Notes under the pieces: model-generated
Databases searched by the model: none
What the model was told of the DNA's origin: nothing
The model's input: the letters and a program-made list of their open reading frames with translations, nothing else
In this document: positions 36,422-46,124 of the stretch, one piece after another
Position numbering within the stretch: the stretch's first letter is position 1
Layout: every line of letters starts with the position of its first letter
Program-made: the position numbers and the translations under genes
From: Bacteroidota bacterium
Lineage (GTDB): Bacteria > Bacteroidota > Bacteroidia > Bacteroidales > VadinHA17
Direction: 5' to 3'
DNA length: 64,000 nucleotides
Assembly (NCBI GenBank): GCA_018262715.1
Contig: JADFDS010000011.1
Location: 165,760-229,759, forward strand

Positions 36422-36768
36422 TGCTGTCTGTTTTTTGGTTTTGCATGCAAACATAACAGATTTCTAATATGTCATACAATTGAGACAGTACATCTTTGAC
36501 AGAAACTAAACATATCTTGATAAATGAACCGTTGTTACAGATGAAGGTAAAATGTAAATACGATCCGAAAAGCTGGCTTATCACCGGATGAACATTACAG
36601 CCGCAAAACTTATATAATCAACTTTTTACAAAATAAGGACAGAGAACTCCGAAGTTAAGCGCAATGACTTCAGATACTTACCTAAAAAAGAGCTCATTAA
36701 ATGTGAGTTATCTTTCCGGGTTGTAATAAGGAGAATCTCAGTAAGAATGTCATGGTGAATACTTAAAA
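36422..36768. other. 346-base intergenic region
   Basis: The right-hand lipoprotein promoter (36479-36448) occupies the first part. The rest is AT-rich, with no convincing open frame, hairpin terminator or RNA gene. The amidohydrolase gene ends at its right border on the same strand. Confidence 0.6.
36448..36479 (-). promoter_or_regulatory. Promoter of the secreted lipoprotein gene
   Basis: On the minus strand TTG (36479-36477), 21 bases, then TATGTTTG (36455-36448) match the Bacteroidota promoter pattern with a perfect -7 box. It lies 27 bases before the ATG. Confidence 0.75.
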
Positions 36769-38430
36769 CTACCTTTTATCCCTGTATCCCGGGCCGCGGA
36801 CAACCCTGCCCGGGGTGGCGCCGGTGTGAACTCCGTCACGGAGCACCTGTACCCCGTTGACAAAGACATGTGACATGCCCGTTGAGAGCTGATGCGGATC
36901 CTCAAAGGTGGAGTGATCCTGTATCCTGGCAGGGTCAAAAACAACCACATCGGCATAGTAACCCTCCCTGAGGGCGCCGCGCTTTTTTATTTTCATATTG
37001 GTGGCCGGAAGGGTGGTAAGCCTGTAAACAGCTTCCTCCAGCGGTATGATCTTCTCATCCCTTACATACCTGCCCAGCAACCGGGCGAAATTACCGTATG
37101 TCCTCGGGTGGGTGGCCGACTTGAGGAAAACGCCTTCCGGTGCCATCGATTTGCCATCTGAGCCGAAGCTCATCCAGGGAATGGCTATCTCCTTCCTGAG
37201 GTTATCCTCTGACATTGAGAAGAAAACGGCCGAGACATTGCTTCCGTCATCGATGATGAGGTCCATGATGGTCTCCTCCGGTGATGTGCCCCTCATGGCA
37301 GCTATTTCGGCAACCGTTTTTCCCTGCAGGTATTTCAGTGAGTCGGTATCGAAACCGATGACAATAATCTTTTCGGGTGTACCCTGTTTTCTCAGGATTG
37401 TCTTCATTATCTCCGGCCCGATCACCTTTCTTATCTTCGGATCACGGAGCCTTGCGACCCACTTTTCAAACCCGCCTTCCTGCACCCATTCGGGCATGAT
37501 GATACCAAGTCCGGTTGAGCTTGCCGGGTAATTGTACATGTCTGCTGTGACATGGAGCCCTGCCTCCCGTGCCGAATCTATTTTTGCAATAGCCGGGTCA
37601 AGTTTGTCCCAGTTGGTCCGCCCCACCTGCTTGAAGTGGTATATCTCAGACCTGATGCCTGTTGCAGCAGGAATCTTCAGGAAATCATCAATGGCTTCCA
37701 GGAAGGTGTCATCCTCGTTCCTGATATGTGAGATATACAATCCGTCATACTCCGCAGCCACCCGGCAGAGTTCGGTCAGCTCTTCGGTGGAGGCGAAGCT
37801 GGCCGGGACATATTCCAGGGCCGAGCTGACACCAATGGCGCCTTCTTCCATAGCCTGCCTTACGAGCAGCTTCATCGAATCCATCTCTTCAGCAGCAGGC
37901 GGACGGTTGTCATATCCAACAGTATGTATCCTGACGGTTGCAGTCCCCACAAAAGATGCGATATTGGTTGAGACCCCCTTCTTTTCGAGGTATTCGAGGT
38001 ATTCACCCAGCGTCGTCCATCCTATGTCATATTTTATGTCGCCCTGTGATGCCTTTAATTCCTTCTTCATGCTTTCGCTCCAGGGGCCCCAAGAGTCACC
38101 CTCACCGAGCACCTCGAGGGTCACCCCCTGAACTATGTCGCCCATTGACCTGCCATCCTCAATAAGTGATTCCACTGCCCAGCTGAGCATGTTAATAAAC
38201 CCTGGCGCAACGGTCATCCCGGAGGCATCTATCTCTGTTTTACCCCCGGCCTTCCGCAGGTCACCAATGGCAGCAATGGTGTCAGACATAATACCAATAT
38301 CACCCCTGAAGGCCGGAGAGCCTGATCCGTCTGCAATATTTCCGTTCCTGATGAGTACATCATACGTGTCAGTGGCATTACAGCCGAAAAATATCAGCAT
38401 TACCGGCAAAAGAGCTTTGAAAAGTTTCAT
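36769..38430 (-). CDS. N-acyl-D-amino-acid deacylase-like amidohydrolase (lipoprotein)
   Basis: The 553-residue protein has a lipoprotein signal (MLIFFGCNAT) and the amidohydrolase fold of the D-aminoacylase group: VLIRNGNIADGSGSPA, YISHIRNEDD, YHFKQVGR, FGSDGKSMAPEG, HPRTYGNFARLLGRYV and the C-terminal GYYADVVVFDP. The usual metal motif D-x-H-x-H after APGFI is absent; residues 79-84 read INMLSW instead. This belongs to a recognisable subfamily with that change, so metal use must differ from canonical D-aminoacylase. The substrate may be acylated D-amino acids or peptides; this is unproven. Start is the ATG at 38430; a TTG nine bases upstream is unlikely. Confidence 0.85.
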   Translation of the reverse strand: MKLFKALLPVMLIFFGCNATDTYDVLIRNGNIADGSGSPAFRGDIGIMSDTIAAIGDLRKAGGKTEIDASGMTVAPGFINMLSWAVESLIEDGRSMGDIVQGVTLEVLGEGDSWGPWSESMKKELKASQGDIKYDIGWTTLGEYLEYLEKKGVSTNIASFVGTATVRIHTVGYDNRPPAAEEMDSMKLLVRQAMEEGAIGVSSALEYVPASFASTEELTELCRVAAEYDGLYISHIRNEDDTFLEAIDDFLKIPAATGIRSEIYHFKQVGRTNWDKLDPAIAKIDSAREAGLHVTADMYNYPASSTGLGIIMPEWVQEGGFEKWVARLRDPKIRKVIGPEIMKTILRKQGTPEKIIVIGFDTDSLKYLQGKTVAEIAAMRGTSPEETIMDLIIDDGSNVSAVFFSMSEDNLRKEIAIPWMSFGSDGKSMAPEGVFLKSATHPRTYGNFARLLGRYVRDEKIIPLEEAVYRLTTLPATNMKIKKRGALREGYYADVVVFDPARIQDHSTFEDPHQLSTGMSHVFVNGVQVLRDGVHTGATPGRVVRGPGYRDKR

Positions 38431-38442
38431 GATGAGCAAAGA

Positions 38443-38463
38443 TTTGAGTGAAATTTACTCAAA
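38443..38463. repeat. Inverted repeat before the amidohydrolase gene
   Basis: TTTGAGT, a seven-base spacer, and ACTCAAA form a perfect 7+7 palindrome 13 bases upstream of the ATG at 38430, overlapping the end of the small upstream open frame. It could be an operator or a small hairpin; no T run follows. Confidence 0.4.
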
Positions 38464-38643
38464 AGCGAACGAAATAATATGATTGCGCGATAAATTTTCA
38501 TGCAGCATGAATGCAAATTTTCCCTCTTCCGAGATTATGTAGGACATAAATTTCCAGAGAGGATGGTTTCCGCCCGGAATCTTCCGGATGACATCCGGAA
38601 GCCTCGTGCTGGCATCTGATGTGTTTTTCAGTACATTAACCAT
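38455..38643 (-). CDS. Small hypothetical protein (62 residues)
   Basis: A 62-residue open frame (MVNVLKNTSDASTRLPDVI...) lies 24 bases upstream of the amidohydrolase on the same strand. It is preceded by a good ribosome-binding sequence AGAGGTGA six bases before the ATG, unusual for this genome, where such sites are weak. No signal peptide, membrane helix or known motif. The frame might be chance, but the binding site argues for a real gene. Confidence 0.4.
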   Translation of the reverse strand: MVNVLKNTSDASTRLPDVIRKIPGGNHPLWKFMSYIISEEGKFAFMLHENLSRNHIISFAFE

Positions 38644-38757
38644 GTTACTTCACCTCTATGCTTTAAAACAGTATGATGTAATACAAATTTTTTTTTATAA
38701 AATAAATTTCTCTGTAACTTGTGAGAGTTAACCTTTATTAACTAACGCTAATTTCCC

Positions 38758-41700
38758 ATGAAAAAACTAATCTTCATTTTCCTGTCGGTATTGTTTGTCA
38801 ATGCCGGCATGGCGCAGACACGGGTTACCGGAACGGTAACCGCCTCTGAAGATGGTTCTCCGATCCCCTATGCAGTGGTACTGGTAAAGGGACTACGGGG
38901 AGTTGGAACCAATACAGATGCTGACGGAAAATATGCCCTCAGCAATGTTCCTTCCGATGCTGTGCTGGTGTTCAGCTATGTCGGCTACAAAACACAGGAG
39001 ATCCAGGTATCAGGGAGGTCTGTCATCAATGTTGAGATGGCCACTGATGCTCTTGCGCTTGACGAGGTGATTGTTGTTGCCTACGGTACATCCACAAAGG
39101 GCACTTTCACCGGTGCCGCCAGTGTGGTAAAAGCTGACGCCATCAAGGATGTCCCGACGCTTTCATTTGAGAATGCCATAGGCGGCAAGATCGCGGGCCT
39201 CCAGATTACGACCCTGTCGGGCCAGGCCGGTTCAACCTCCTCAATCAGGGTGCGCGGCATGGGGTCGATGAATGCTTCCAATGACCCTCTTTATGTTGTT
39301 GATGGTGTCCCGGTGATATCAGGTAACGTTTCACAGATGGGTATTTACACCTCCAGCAATGTGATGAGCTCAATTAACCCAAATGACATTGAGTCGATTA
39401 CCGTACTGAAGGACGCTGCCGCCTCAGCCCTGTACGGGTCGAGGGCTGCCAACGGCGTCATCGTCATCACCACCAAACAGGGGAAACAGGGCAAGCCTGT
39501 GATCAACTTCAAAGCCTCCGTGGGCTTAACCCCGTCATTTGCAACTGACAATTACGAGGTTGCCAGCACTGAACAGCAGGTGGAACTCTATTATGAAAAC
39601 TTCTGGAATGCAGCGATCCTATATGACGGTGATAACTATGAAGATGCCAGTGCCAGCGCCCTTGGACAGCTGAACAAGAGGTTCAACCCGCATGGCTATA
39701 CATTCTCAGCTCCTGACAACACAGTCAATTCACTTACCATTGGAGGGGAGAGAGCAGGCAAGTACTTTGACTGGGAGGATGTGCTGTTCCGCACTGCCGT
39801 TTACCAGGCATATGACCTCTCTGTCAGCGGTGGTACCGAGGCTTCAAATTATTATACTTCATTCTCCTATACAAATGACCTGGGACGCAGTGTCATCAAC
39901 GGCTTTGACCGTATCACCGGAAGGATGAATTTTGGTCAGAAGATCGGGAAATATATTGAGCTGAATTCAAATATAAATGTCAGCAACAGTAAAAAGGAAG
40001 GTTTCAACGACACCCGCGCACTGGGTAACAACTATTTCCTGCAGAGCCGGAACCTGCTCTGGGGTCTCTACTGGCCCACCGACTACCTGACAGGATTGCC
40101 CTGGACGAAGAGGTTCGGCAGCTACGCCTACAACCCGGTATATTACAACAACGAGTGGGAAAACTGGTCAAAGACCCAGAGGGTATTTGCAAATGAGACA
40201 GTTACAATCAAGATACTTCCTGAACTGATTCTCAAGTCTATCTTCTCATTCGACAACACGCAGACTTATGATCACCTATACTACAGCGCCCTGCACTTCA
40301 GCGGCACAACAACACAGGGTTCCGTTACGGAGAACAGCACAAAGATCAGTGAGCTTGTCTCCTCAACCACCCTCAACTACAACAAGACATTTGGCGGGGT
40401 ACATAATGTAGGCGCCCTGGTTGGCTGGGAGGTTGCAAATAACCAGACTGATTACCAGAGAGCTACCGGTACAAATCTCCCCACCAGCGCCCTTCATACT
40501 GTAGCTACGGCGGGCAAGCTTGATGCGAATGCCTATTACTGGGGCCATACGTTGGCTTCGATGCTCTCACGTGCAGAGTACAATTATGACAACAAGTACT
40601 ATGCTTCAGCTTCATTCCGCCGTGACGGCTCATCGAAGCTCGGTCCCGAATCGCGCTGGGGTAACTTCTGGTCGGTTGCAGGGTCATGGAGGATAGACCA
40701 GGAAGGCTTCATGGACGACGTTCCTGTAATCAGCAGCCTGAGACTCAGGGCTTCGTATGGGGTTAATGGTACCCTGCCGACTTCCAACTACGGATGGCGC
40801 TCACTGACCAGTTATGCCAACAAATACATGGAGCAGCCCGGCAGTAGTGTAAGCTCAATTGCAGATGCAGACCTGTCATGGGAGACTAGCTACACCTCGA
40901 ACGTTGCACTTGAATTCGGGATACTTGACCAGCGACTGACCGGTTCACTGGAGTTCTTCAACAGGAACTCAAAGAACCTTCTCCAGGATGTTCCTCTCTC
41001 AAGGGTAACAGGCTTTTACACAACGCTTGATAATGTTGGTGAGATAAACAACCGCGGACTGGAATTTGAGCTCTACGGTGATATAATGAAAGCAGGCGGT
41101 TTCACATGGAGTGCAGGGCTTACTGCCTCTCACGTAAAATCAACCGTGACCAAGTTGTACGGAGGGCAGGACATAATATGGTATGAACCTACCGGCGATG
41201 ATTCACGTACAAAATTTATCTACACCGAAGGGGAGTCAACCCTGGCAATCTACGGACTTGAATGGGCCGGTGTTGAACGGGAGACCGGACTCAACGTTTG
41301 GTTCCTCAACAATGATGATGAACCGGATCTGATAGTTGACGGCAGACCTGCCACGTATGACTATTCAAATGCTGACGAGGTACTTCTTGGTGATGCTCAT
41401 CCGAAACTGTTCGGAGGTTATAATACCGATCTGTCATGGAAGGGGATTTCGCTTTCGCTCAACTTCATTTACAAGCTTGGCGGTTACACCTACGATGCTG
41501 CCGGCAGGGACATCAATGATGACGGTTATTACTGGGAAAGGATAATGTCACTTGACGCCTATGAAAACAGGTGGACTCCCCTGAACAAGGATGCAAAGTA
41601 TCCCCAGAGGGTTGCCGTTGACTTTGAAGATGTGAACCAGAAGAGCAGCCGACACATGCACCCGGCCGACTTCACCCGGCTGAAGAGCATTACTCTCGGA

Positions 41701-41889
41701 TACAATCTGCCAAATGAGCTTTTAAGCAAGGTAAAACTCTCAGGGGCCAGGATCTACTTTAACGGGGCCAACCTCTGGACTCTCGCTGCTTATAAGGTAT
41801 ATGATCCCGAGGTGAACGAATTCGGTTCCAGGGGATGGGAAATGCCGATCGGCAAGACTTATACATTCGGCATTGAAGCCAGTTTCTAA
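38758..41889 (+). CDS. SusC/RagA family TonB-linked outer-membrane protein
   Basis: The 1043-residue protein has a signal peptide ending near GMAQ, the regulatory-like domain (TRVTGTVTASEDGSPIPYA), TonB-box-like DEVIVVAYGTS, plug motifs DPLYVVDGVPV and DAAASALYGSRAANGVIV, and a barrel ending in ASF. It is clearly a different subfamily from the SusC at 22500-25733. Its SusD partner follows after 18 bases. No glycoside hydrolase, lyase, protease or regulator is attached, so the imported substrate cannot be read. The divergent amidohydrolase is the only nearby enzyme. Confidence 0.96.
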   Translation: MKKLIFIFLSVLFVNAGMAQTRVTGTVTASEDGSPIPYAVVLVKGLRGVGTNTDADGKYALSNVPSDAVLVFSYVGYKTQEIQVSGRSVINVEMATDALALDEVIVVAYGTSTKGTFTGAASVVKADAIKDVPTLSFENAIGGKIAGLQITTLSGQAGSTSSIRVRGMGSMNASNDPLYVVDGVPVISGNVSQMGIYTSSNVMSSINPNDIESITVLKDAAASALYGSRAANGVIVITTKQGKQGKPVINFKASVGLTPSFATDNYEVASTEQQVELYYENFWNAAILYDGDNYEDASASALGQLNKRFNPHGYTFSAPDNTVNSLTIGGERAGKYFDWEDVLFRTAVYQAYDLSVSGGTEASNYYTSFSYTNDLGRSVINGFDRITGRMNFGQKIGKYIELNSNINVSNSKKEGFNDTRALGNNYFLQSRNLLWGLYWPTDYLTGLPWTKRFGSYAYNPVYYNNEWENWSKTQRVFANETVTIKILPELILKSIFSFDNTQTYDHLYYSALHFSGTTTQGSVTENSTKISELVSSTTLNYNKTFGGVHNVGALVGWEVANNQTDYQRATGTNLPTSALHTVATAGKLDANAYYWGHTLASMLSRAEYNYDNKYYASASFRRDGSSKLGPESRWGNFWSVAGSWRIDQEGFMDDVPVISSLRLRASYGVNGTLPTSNYGWRSLTSYANKYMEQPGSSVSSIADADLSWETSYTSNVALEFGILDQRLTGSLEFFNRNSKNLLQDVPLSRVTGFYTTLDNVGEINNRGLEFELYGDIMKAGGFTWSAGLTASHVKSTVTKLYGGQDIIWYEPTGDDSRTKFIYTEGESTLAIYGLEWAGVERETGLNVWFLNNDDEPDLIVDGRPATYDYSNADEVLLGDAHPKLFGGYNTDLSWKGISLSLNFIYKLGGYTYDAAGRDINDDGYYWERIMSLDAYENRWTPLNKDAKYPQRVAVDFEDVNQKSSRHMHPADFTRLKSITLGYNLPNELLSKVKLSGARIYFNGANLWTLAAYKVYDPEVNEFGSRGWEMPIGKTYTFGIEASF

Positions 41890-41907
41890 TCCTAAAAAGG
41901 CACTACG

Positions 41908-43374
41908 ATGAAAAAGATAACTATAATACTTACGGTACTGGGCCTCATGCTGATCACCTCATGCGAGGATTTTCTTGATGTAAAACCCAGCAACTACGCG
42001 GCTTCGGAGACTTCCATCACAAATGCCGCTGACGCCAAGGTGGCCATCAACGGGCTGATGAGAAAGATGACTTCTTCGCTTTATTACGGGCGAAACTTCT
42101 TAATCTATGGCGATGCCAAGGGAGGCGATTTTGCCATTCGTTCACAGGGCAGAGGCTCTGACTGGTACTATTCTTTCAACCACTCCGCCTCATCTAATTC
42201 CGGTTCAGGATTCTGGGAGCAGATATACAACTGTATCCTGCAGGCCAACAACCTGATTGTGAACATCGAAAAGATGGAGGCAGAGGACAGGGGCAGTGTG
42301 GCTCTCAGCGAGTACAAGGGTATGGCGCTGACCGCCAGGGCGTTGATGTATTTCGACCTGGTCAGGCTGTATGGCAAGATGTACAACATGGACAAGGCGT
42401 CATACGGTGTTCCGCTTGTGCTTGAGCCTCTCGATGCTTCAGCCCAGCCAACAAGGGCATCAGTTGAAGAAGTATATACCCAGATCCTCACCGACCTGAC
42501 CACCGCAGCTCCTCTTCTCTCGAAGAACAAAGTCAACGGCTACTTCAACTATTATGCAAACAAAGCCATCGAAGCACGCGTGCATCTTTTCATGGATAAC
42601 TTCACCGCCAGCCTGGCAGCCGCAGAGGAAGTAATCAACAGCAACAAGTACACCCTGTATTCAAATACTGCATGGGGTGGATCATGGGCTACACAGTTCG
42701 GCACGGAATCAATCTTTGAACTGGCTATTTATCCTGCGGAAGGAGACTTGACCACAGGGTCACTAGGCTACTACCTTCTGCGACTTGCCAAGGTGACGGG
42801 CGCCATGGGTTATTTCATGGCCAGTGATTACTGGATTGCCAGGATGAACCAGGACCCGACTGATATCCGCTGGGGAGTGATGGACTACGATGAATCTTCA
42901 AACACCCGGTTCGGTTCCTGCCTAAAGTATGTCGGAGGATCAGCAATGAATGGGGACAAAGCTTCACGCTCGGCAGTAAACATTAAGGTGATTCGTCTTT
43001 CCGAGATGTACCTCATTGCTGCTGAAGCTGCCCTGAGGCTTCCGACACCTGACAAAGTCAAGGCTGCGGGTTATCTAAACCAGATAAGGAAGAGATCTCC
43101 GGGCCTGGCAGAGGCTACTGACGCAACCGTGACTGTTGACATGATCCTTGATGAGAAGAGCAAGGAATTCTTTGCCGAGGGGCTCAGGTACTTTGACATG
43201 CTCAGGCTCAACAAGACCATCGAGTTCAACGATGAGTTCATCTCTCCGGCAGTCGTAATCACGCACCGTGAGAAGACCCTTGACAGGACATTCTACAAGA
43301 CGATCCTGCCAATAGATCAGGGTGAACTTGATGCAAACCCGGCAATAAAAACACAGCAGAATCCCGGTTACTAG
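41908..43374 (+). CDS. SusD/RagB family lipoprotein
   Basis: The 488-residue protein has lipobox LITSCEDFLDV and SusD features: KPSNYAASETSITNAADAKVAINGLM, WEQIYNCILQANNLI, GMALTARALMYFDLVRLYGK, and the C-terminal VIRLSEMYLIAAEAALRL and EGLRYFDMLRLNK. It partners the SusC encoded just before it. A terminator follows 23 bases after its stop, so the pair forms a two-gene unit. Confidence 0.96.
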   Translation: MKKITIILTVLGLMLITSCEDFLDVKPSNYAASETSITNAADAKVAINGLMRKMTSSLYYGRNFLIYGDAKGGDFAIRSQGRGSDWYYSFNHSASSNSGSGFWEQIYNCILQANNLIVNIEKMEAEDRGSVALSEYKGMALTARALMYFDLVRLYGKMYNMDKASYGVPLVLEPLDASAQPTRASVEEVYTQILTDLTTAAPLLSKNKVNGYFNYYANKAIEARVHLFMDNFTASLAAAEEVINSNKYTLYSNTAWGGSWATQFGTESIFELAIYPAEGDLTTGSLGYYLLRLAKVTGAMGYFMASDYWIARMNQDPTDIRWGVMDYDESSNTRFGSCLKYVGGSAMNGDKASRSAVNIKVIRLSEMYLIAAEAALRLPTPDKVKAAGYLNQIRKRSPGLAEATDATVTVDMILDEKSKEFFAEGLRYFDMLRLNKTIEFNDEFISPAVVITHREKTLDRTFYKTILPIDQGELDANPAIKTQQNPGY

Positions 43375-43396
43375 GGTTTAAGGATTTTTTATTTTT

Positions 43397-43427
43397 GAGG
43401 CTGCTTCTTCGGGGGCAGCCTCTTTTA
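43397..43427 (+). terminator. Intrinsic terminator after the second SusC/SusD pair
   Basis: GAGGCTGC, a ten-base loop, and GCAGCCTC form a perfect eight-pair stem (43397-43422), followed by TTTTAATA. The opposite strand lacks a U-tract, so it acts on the plus strand only. Confidence 0.88.
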
Positions 43428-43445
43428 ATATGTTCTATTTGAGAA

Positions 43446-46124
43446 TCAGCGTCTTATATAAAGATAGCCGCTCAGTGAAAGACCGTTTTCGGCCTTTATG
43501 ACATAAAAGTAAGTGTCATCAGGCAGGGGCTCACCGTTGTAGTTTGTGCCGTGCCAGAGATTGTCATAGTTGAGATTCTCAAAAACCAGGGCTCCCCTGC
43601 GGTCAAACACAGTCAGTTCAACCCTGCCGAGGACCTCTATTCCCCGGAGTTCGAAATAGTCATTTTTAAGATCCATATCCGGGGTAATCAGGGATGGGAT
43701 TACTATTTTCTTCACAGTGACAAGGAGCTCATCCGTTGCCGGAGGACAGACACTGTTTGATACGGTCCATAAGAGTAAGTTTTCGCCCTGCGAGAGGTCT
43801 GTCACAGTCGTTTTTGCATTATTGGGATCGATAAATGTGCCGGTGCCCTCCTGAACTGACCAGGTGCCTGTGGAGTTCTCGCCCGGTTCGGCAGCGTCAA
43901 GCGTGGCGGTGAAGACAAATGTCAGCTCCTGGTCAGGCCCTGCGTTTGCCGTGGGTTGCTGGAATGCCATTACTGTGACAGGACTCACGGCGGAGCAGCC
44001 GCCGGGGATGGTACCCCTGATGTAATAGGTTCCTTCAGGGGCTGCTGATGGCGTGTTCAGAGGAACGGTAGTCTGAACATCCCTCCAGTAGGTGAAGGTG
44101 AGGTTTGGTGTAGATCCTGCCGTTACTGCCGGTCGTGTCAGATCAGCGACCCCCGGTGAACAGACCGGATCAGGATTATGGATTACCAGCGTTGGCACGG
44201 GCCCGGGCTGGGAATTGATGACAACATCCGCAGATACCGGTGATGTGCATCCGCCGGCATTGGTCACGGTAAAGTTATATGAACCGGGATTCAGCCCGTT
44301 TACAGTAAAAGTAGTGCCTGAGGCGTTGACGATGATACTTCCGGGGAAACGGGTGAGTGTCCATGTGCCTGTTGCAGGCAGGCCGCCTATGACAACGCTT
44401 CCTGTGGGAAGATCACATGTCGGGTGTGTGATTGCTCCCGGCACCGGAGGGGTGGGGATGGAAGGTTGCGCATCGAAGGTAACGCTCTGTGACGGTACTG
44501 AGGTGCAGCCGCTGGCGTTGGTAACCGTAAAAGTATAGGTGCCGGGCTGAATTCCCGTCAGGGTTGTGCTTGTGCCGGTCCCCAGGAATGTGGCTCCGTC
44601 AGGCTGCCTGGTGAGAGTCCAGGATCCCTGGGCGGGAAGGCCGGAAAGGAACAGGCTTCCGGTAGAGACATTACACGTAGGCTGGGTGATTGTGCCCGCC
44701 ACCGGGGCACCGGGTATGTCCGGGCCCTGAACGATGGTTACTCCTGCTGACGGACCGGAAGTGCAGGCTGCCTCATTTGTAACGGTAAATGTGAATGTTC
44801 CTGCCGGCAGGCCGGGGATAACCGTACTGCTACCTGAACCCTGGGTAACCACACCGCCGGGATTCCGCGTAATGCTCCACTGTCCGGCAGGCAGTCCGGA
44901 AAGTTGCACGCTGCCCGTGGGGGAACTGCAGGATGGCTGGGTTATGGTGCCCCGTACCGGGGGAGAAGGTATTTCAGGAGGTTCGTTGATAACAACATCT
45001 GATGACGGGGGAGAGGTACAGCCCTGCGAATTGGTGACTGTGAAGTGAAATGTCCCGGCTCCCAGTCCGGAGACAGTCAGGGTGGTGCCATTACCGTTAT
45101 ATGTTTGTCCGCCGGGATAACGGGTGACGGTCCAGTTGCCGGTTGATGGAAGTCCGCTGAGCGAGACACTTCCCGAGGAGACATCGCATGTTGGCTGATT
45201 GACCTCGTCAATTACAGGGGCGGTTGGTGTGTCCGGAGTCTGTGTGATAACAATCTGAGCTGAAGGGTTGGAGGTACACCCGCTCTGGTTGGTGACTGTG
45301 TAAGTCCATGTGCCTGGCGTCAGTCCTGTCACAGTATATGTTGTACCACTGCCAGTCACAAGTTCTCCGTCCTGAACCCGCGTGAGGGTCCATGTACCTG
45401 TTCCGGGCAGGTTTTCAAGCACCACGCTGCCGGTGGCGGTAGTGCAGGAAGGTTGCGTTACCTGGCCCACCCTTGGCGCCGGAGGAATTGCACATTCTAT
45501 TTTCAAAATATAATCCTCCACCTCACCGGCAGTGGCGCTCCCGGTGCTGCCGTAAGCAGGATTATTCGTTGACCTGGGGCCAAACCTGAACCTGGCAAAG
45601 GTAGGCTTCGAAGCAATGGCAGTTGCCGGTACAGTCAAATCAATATTATAAGATCCTGATCCTCTTTGCCGGTCAGTGACTATTCTCTCTCCCTGATCAT
45701 CAAAGTCTCCGTCACCATTCCAGTCAATCCATGCATTCAGATACGCAGTAGAGTACCAGGGGGTGGAGACGGTATACCTGATAGTGGCTTTTTCTCCCTG
45801 TTTCAGAGAAGGAATAGTAACTCCGTCCTCGTCATCAATCCCGTTAAGGTCATCCCCGTTTGCTTCGTCAGAGTACTGGCTTCCATTCTCAGTATCAACC
45901 CGGGAACCCAGGTAATGGTCGGAGACAGCATGGTCAGCAGAGCCATAGCTTGCAGGAGCATCGCCAAAGTCATGATTATCAGCCTGGGGGATCATAGCGG
46001 CATGGGTGACTGCCTCCGTGGCTGCCGGGGAATTGTAATCCCTGCTGATTCCCGCCGGAAGGGCAAAGGCTGTCAGAAAGGGCAATGCAATAAAGAGTGT
46101 TCCTATTATGTTTCTTTTTACCAT
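43446..46124 (-). CDS. T9SS-sorted repeat adhesin with GEVED domain and gliding-type C-terminus
   Basis: The 892-residue secreted protein has a signal peptide, then a GEVED domain (about residues 50-210: FGDAPASYGS, WIDWNGDGDF, GEVEDYIL). Five tandem Ig-like repeats of about 85 residues follow (218-640), each with the pattern TQPSC..TGS..L.GLP..G.W.(L/I)TR and YTFTVTN..GCTS. Another Ig-like region is next, and the protein ends in the CHU_C-type 'gliding motility-associated' C-terminus (LTVFDRRGALVFE, LPDDTYFYVIK, GYLYIRR). That tail directs type B export by the type IX secretion system and retention on the surface. An adhesive role is inferred from the repeats. Confidence 0.9.
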   Translation of the reverse strand: MVKRNIIGTLFIALPFLTAFALPAGISRDYNSPAATEAVTHAAMIPQADNHDFGDAPASYGSADHAVSDHYLGSRVDTENGSQYSDEANGDDLNGIDDEDGVTIPSLKQGEKATIRYTVSTPWYSTAYLNAWIDWNGDGDFDDQGERIVTDRQRGSGSYNIDLTVPATAIASKPTFARFRFGPRSTNNPAYGSTGSATAGEVEDYILKIECAIPPAPRVGQVTQPSCTTATGSVVLENLPGTGTWTLTRVQDGELVTGSGTTYTVTGLTPGTWTYTVTNQSGCTSNPSAQIVITQTPDTPTAPVIDEVNQPTCDVSSGSVSLSGLPSTGNWTVTRYPGGQTYNGNGTTLTVSGLGAGTFHFTVTNSQGCTSPPSSDVVINEPPEIPSPPVRGTITQPSCSSPTGSVQLSGLPAGQWSITRNPGGVVTQGSGSSTVIPGLPAGTFTFTVTNEAACTSGPSAGVTIVQGPDIPGAPVAGTITQPTCNVSTGSLFLSGLPAQGSWTLTRQPDGATFLGTGTSTTLTGIQPGTYTFTVTNASGCTSVPSQSVTFDAQPSIPTPPVPGAITHPTCDLPTGSVVIGGLPATGTWTLTRFPGSIIVNASGTTFTVNGLNPGSYNFTVTNAGGCTSPVSADVVINSQPGPVPTLVIHNPDPVCSPGVADLTRPAVTAGSTPNLTFTYWRDVQTTVPLNTPSAAPEGTYYIRGTIPGGCSAVSPVTVMAFQQPTANAGPDQELTFVFTATLDAAEPGENSTGTWSVQEGTGTFIDPNNAKTTVTDLSQGENLLLWTVSNSVCPPATDELLVTVKKIVIPSLITPDMDLKNDYFELRGIEVLGRVELTVFDRRGALVFENLNYDNLWHGTNYNGEPLPDDTYFYVIKAENGLSLSGYLYIRR
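44191..45473 (-). repeat. Five tandem Ig-like repeat units inside the adhesin gene
   Basis: Five units of about 255 bases encode 84-86 residues each, with conserved Cys pairs, TGSV/TGSL, and TVTN-x-x-GCTS. The units have diverged at the DNA level, so recent expansion is not indicated. Confidence 0.8.

Noticed and set aside
36646-36665. Short stretch resembling conserved 5S rRNA sequence (GAACTCCGAAGTTAAGC)
   Set aside because: Only about 17 bases match; the flanks do not fold or match a 5S gene and there is no 16S or 23S nearby.
44191-45473. Tandem repeats considered as a possible CRISPR array
   Set aside because: The repeat unit is about 255 bases, in frame, and encodes Ig-like domains; no short repeat-spacer structure.
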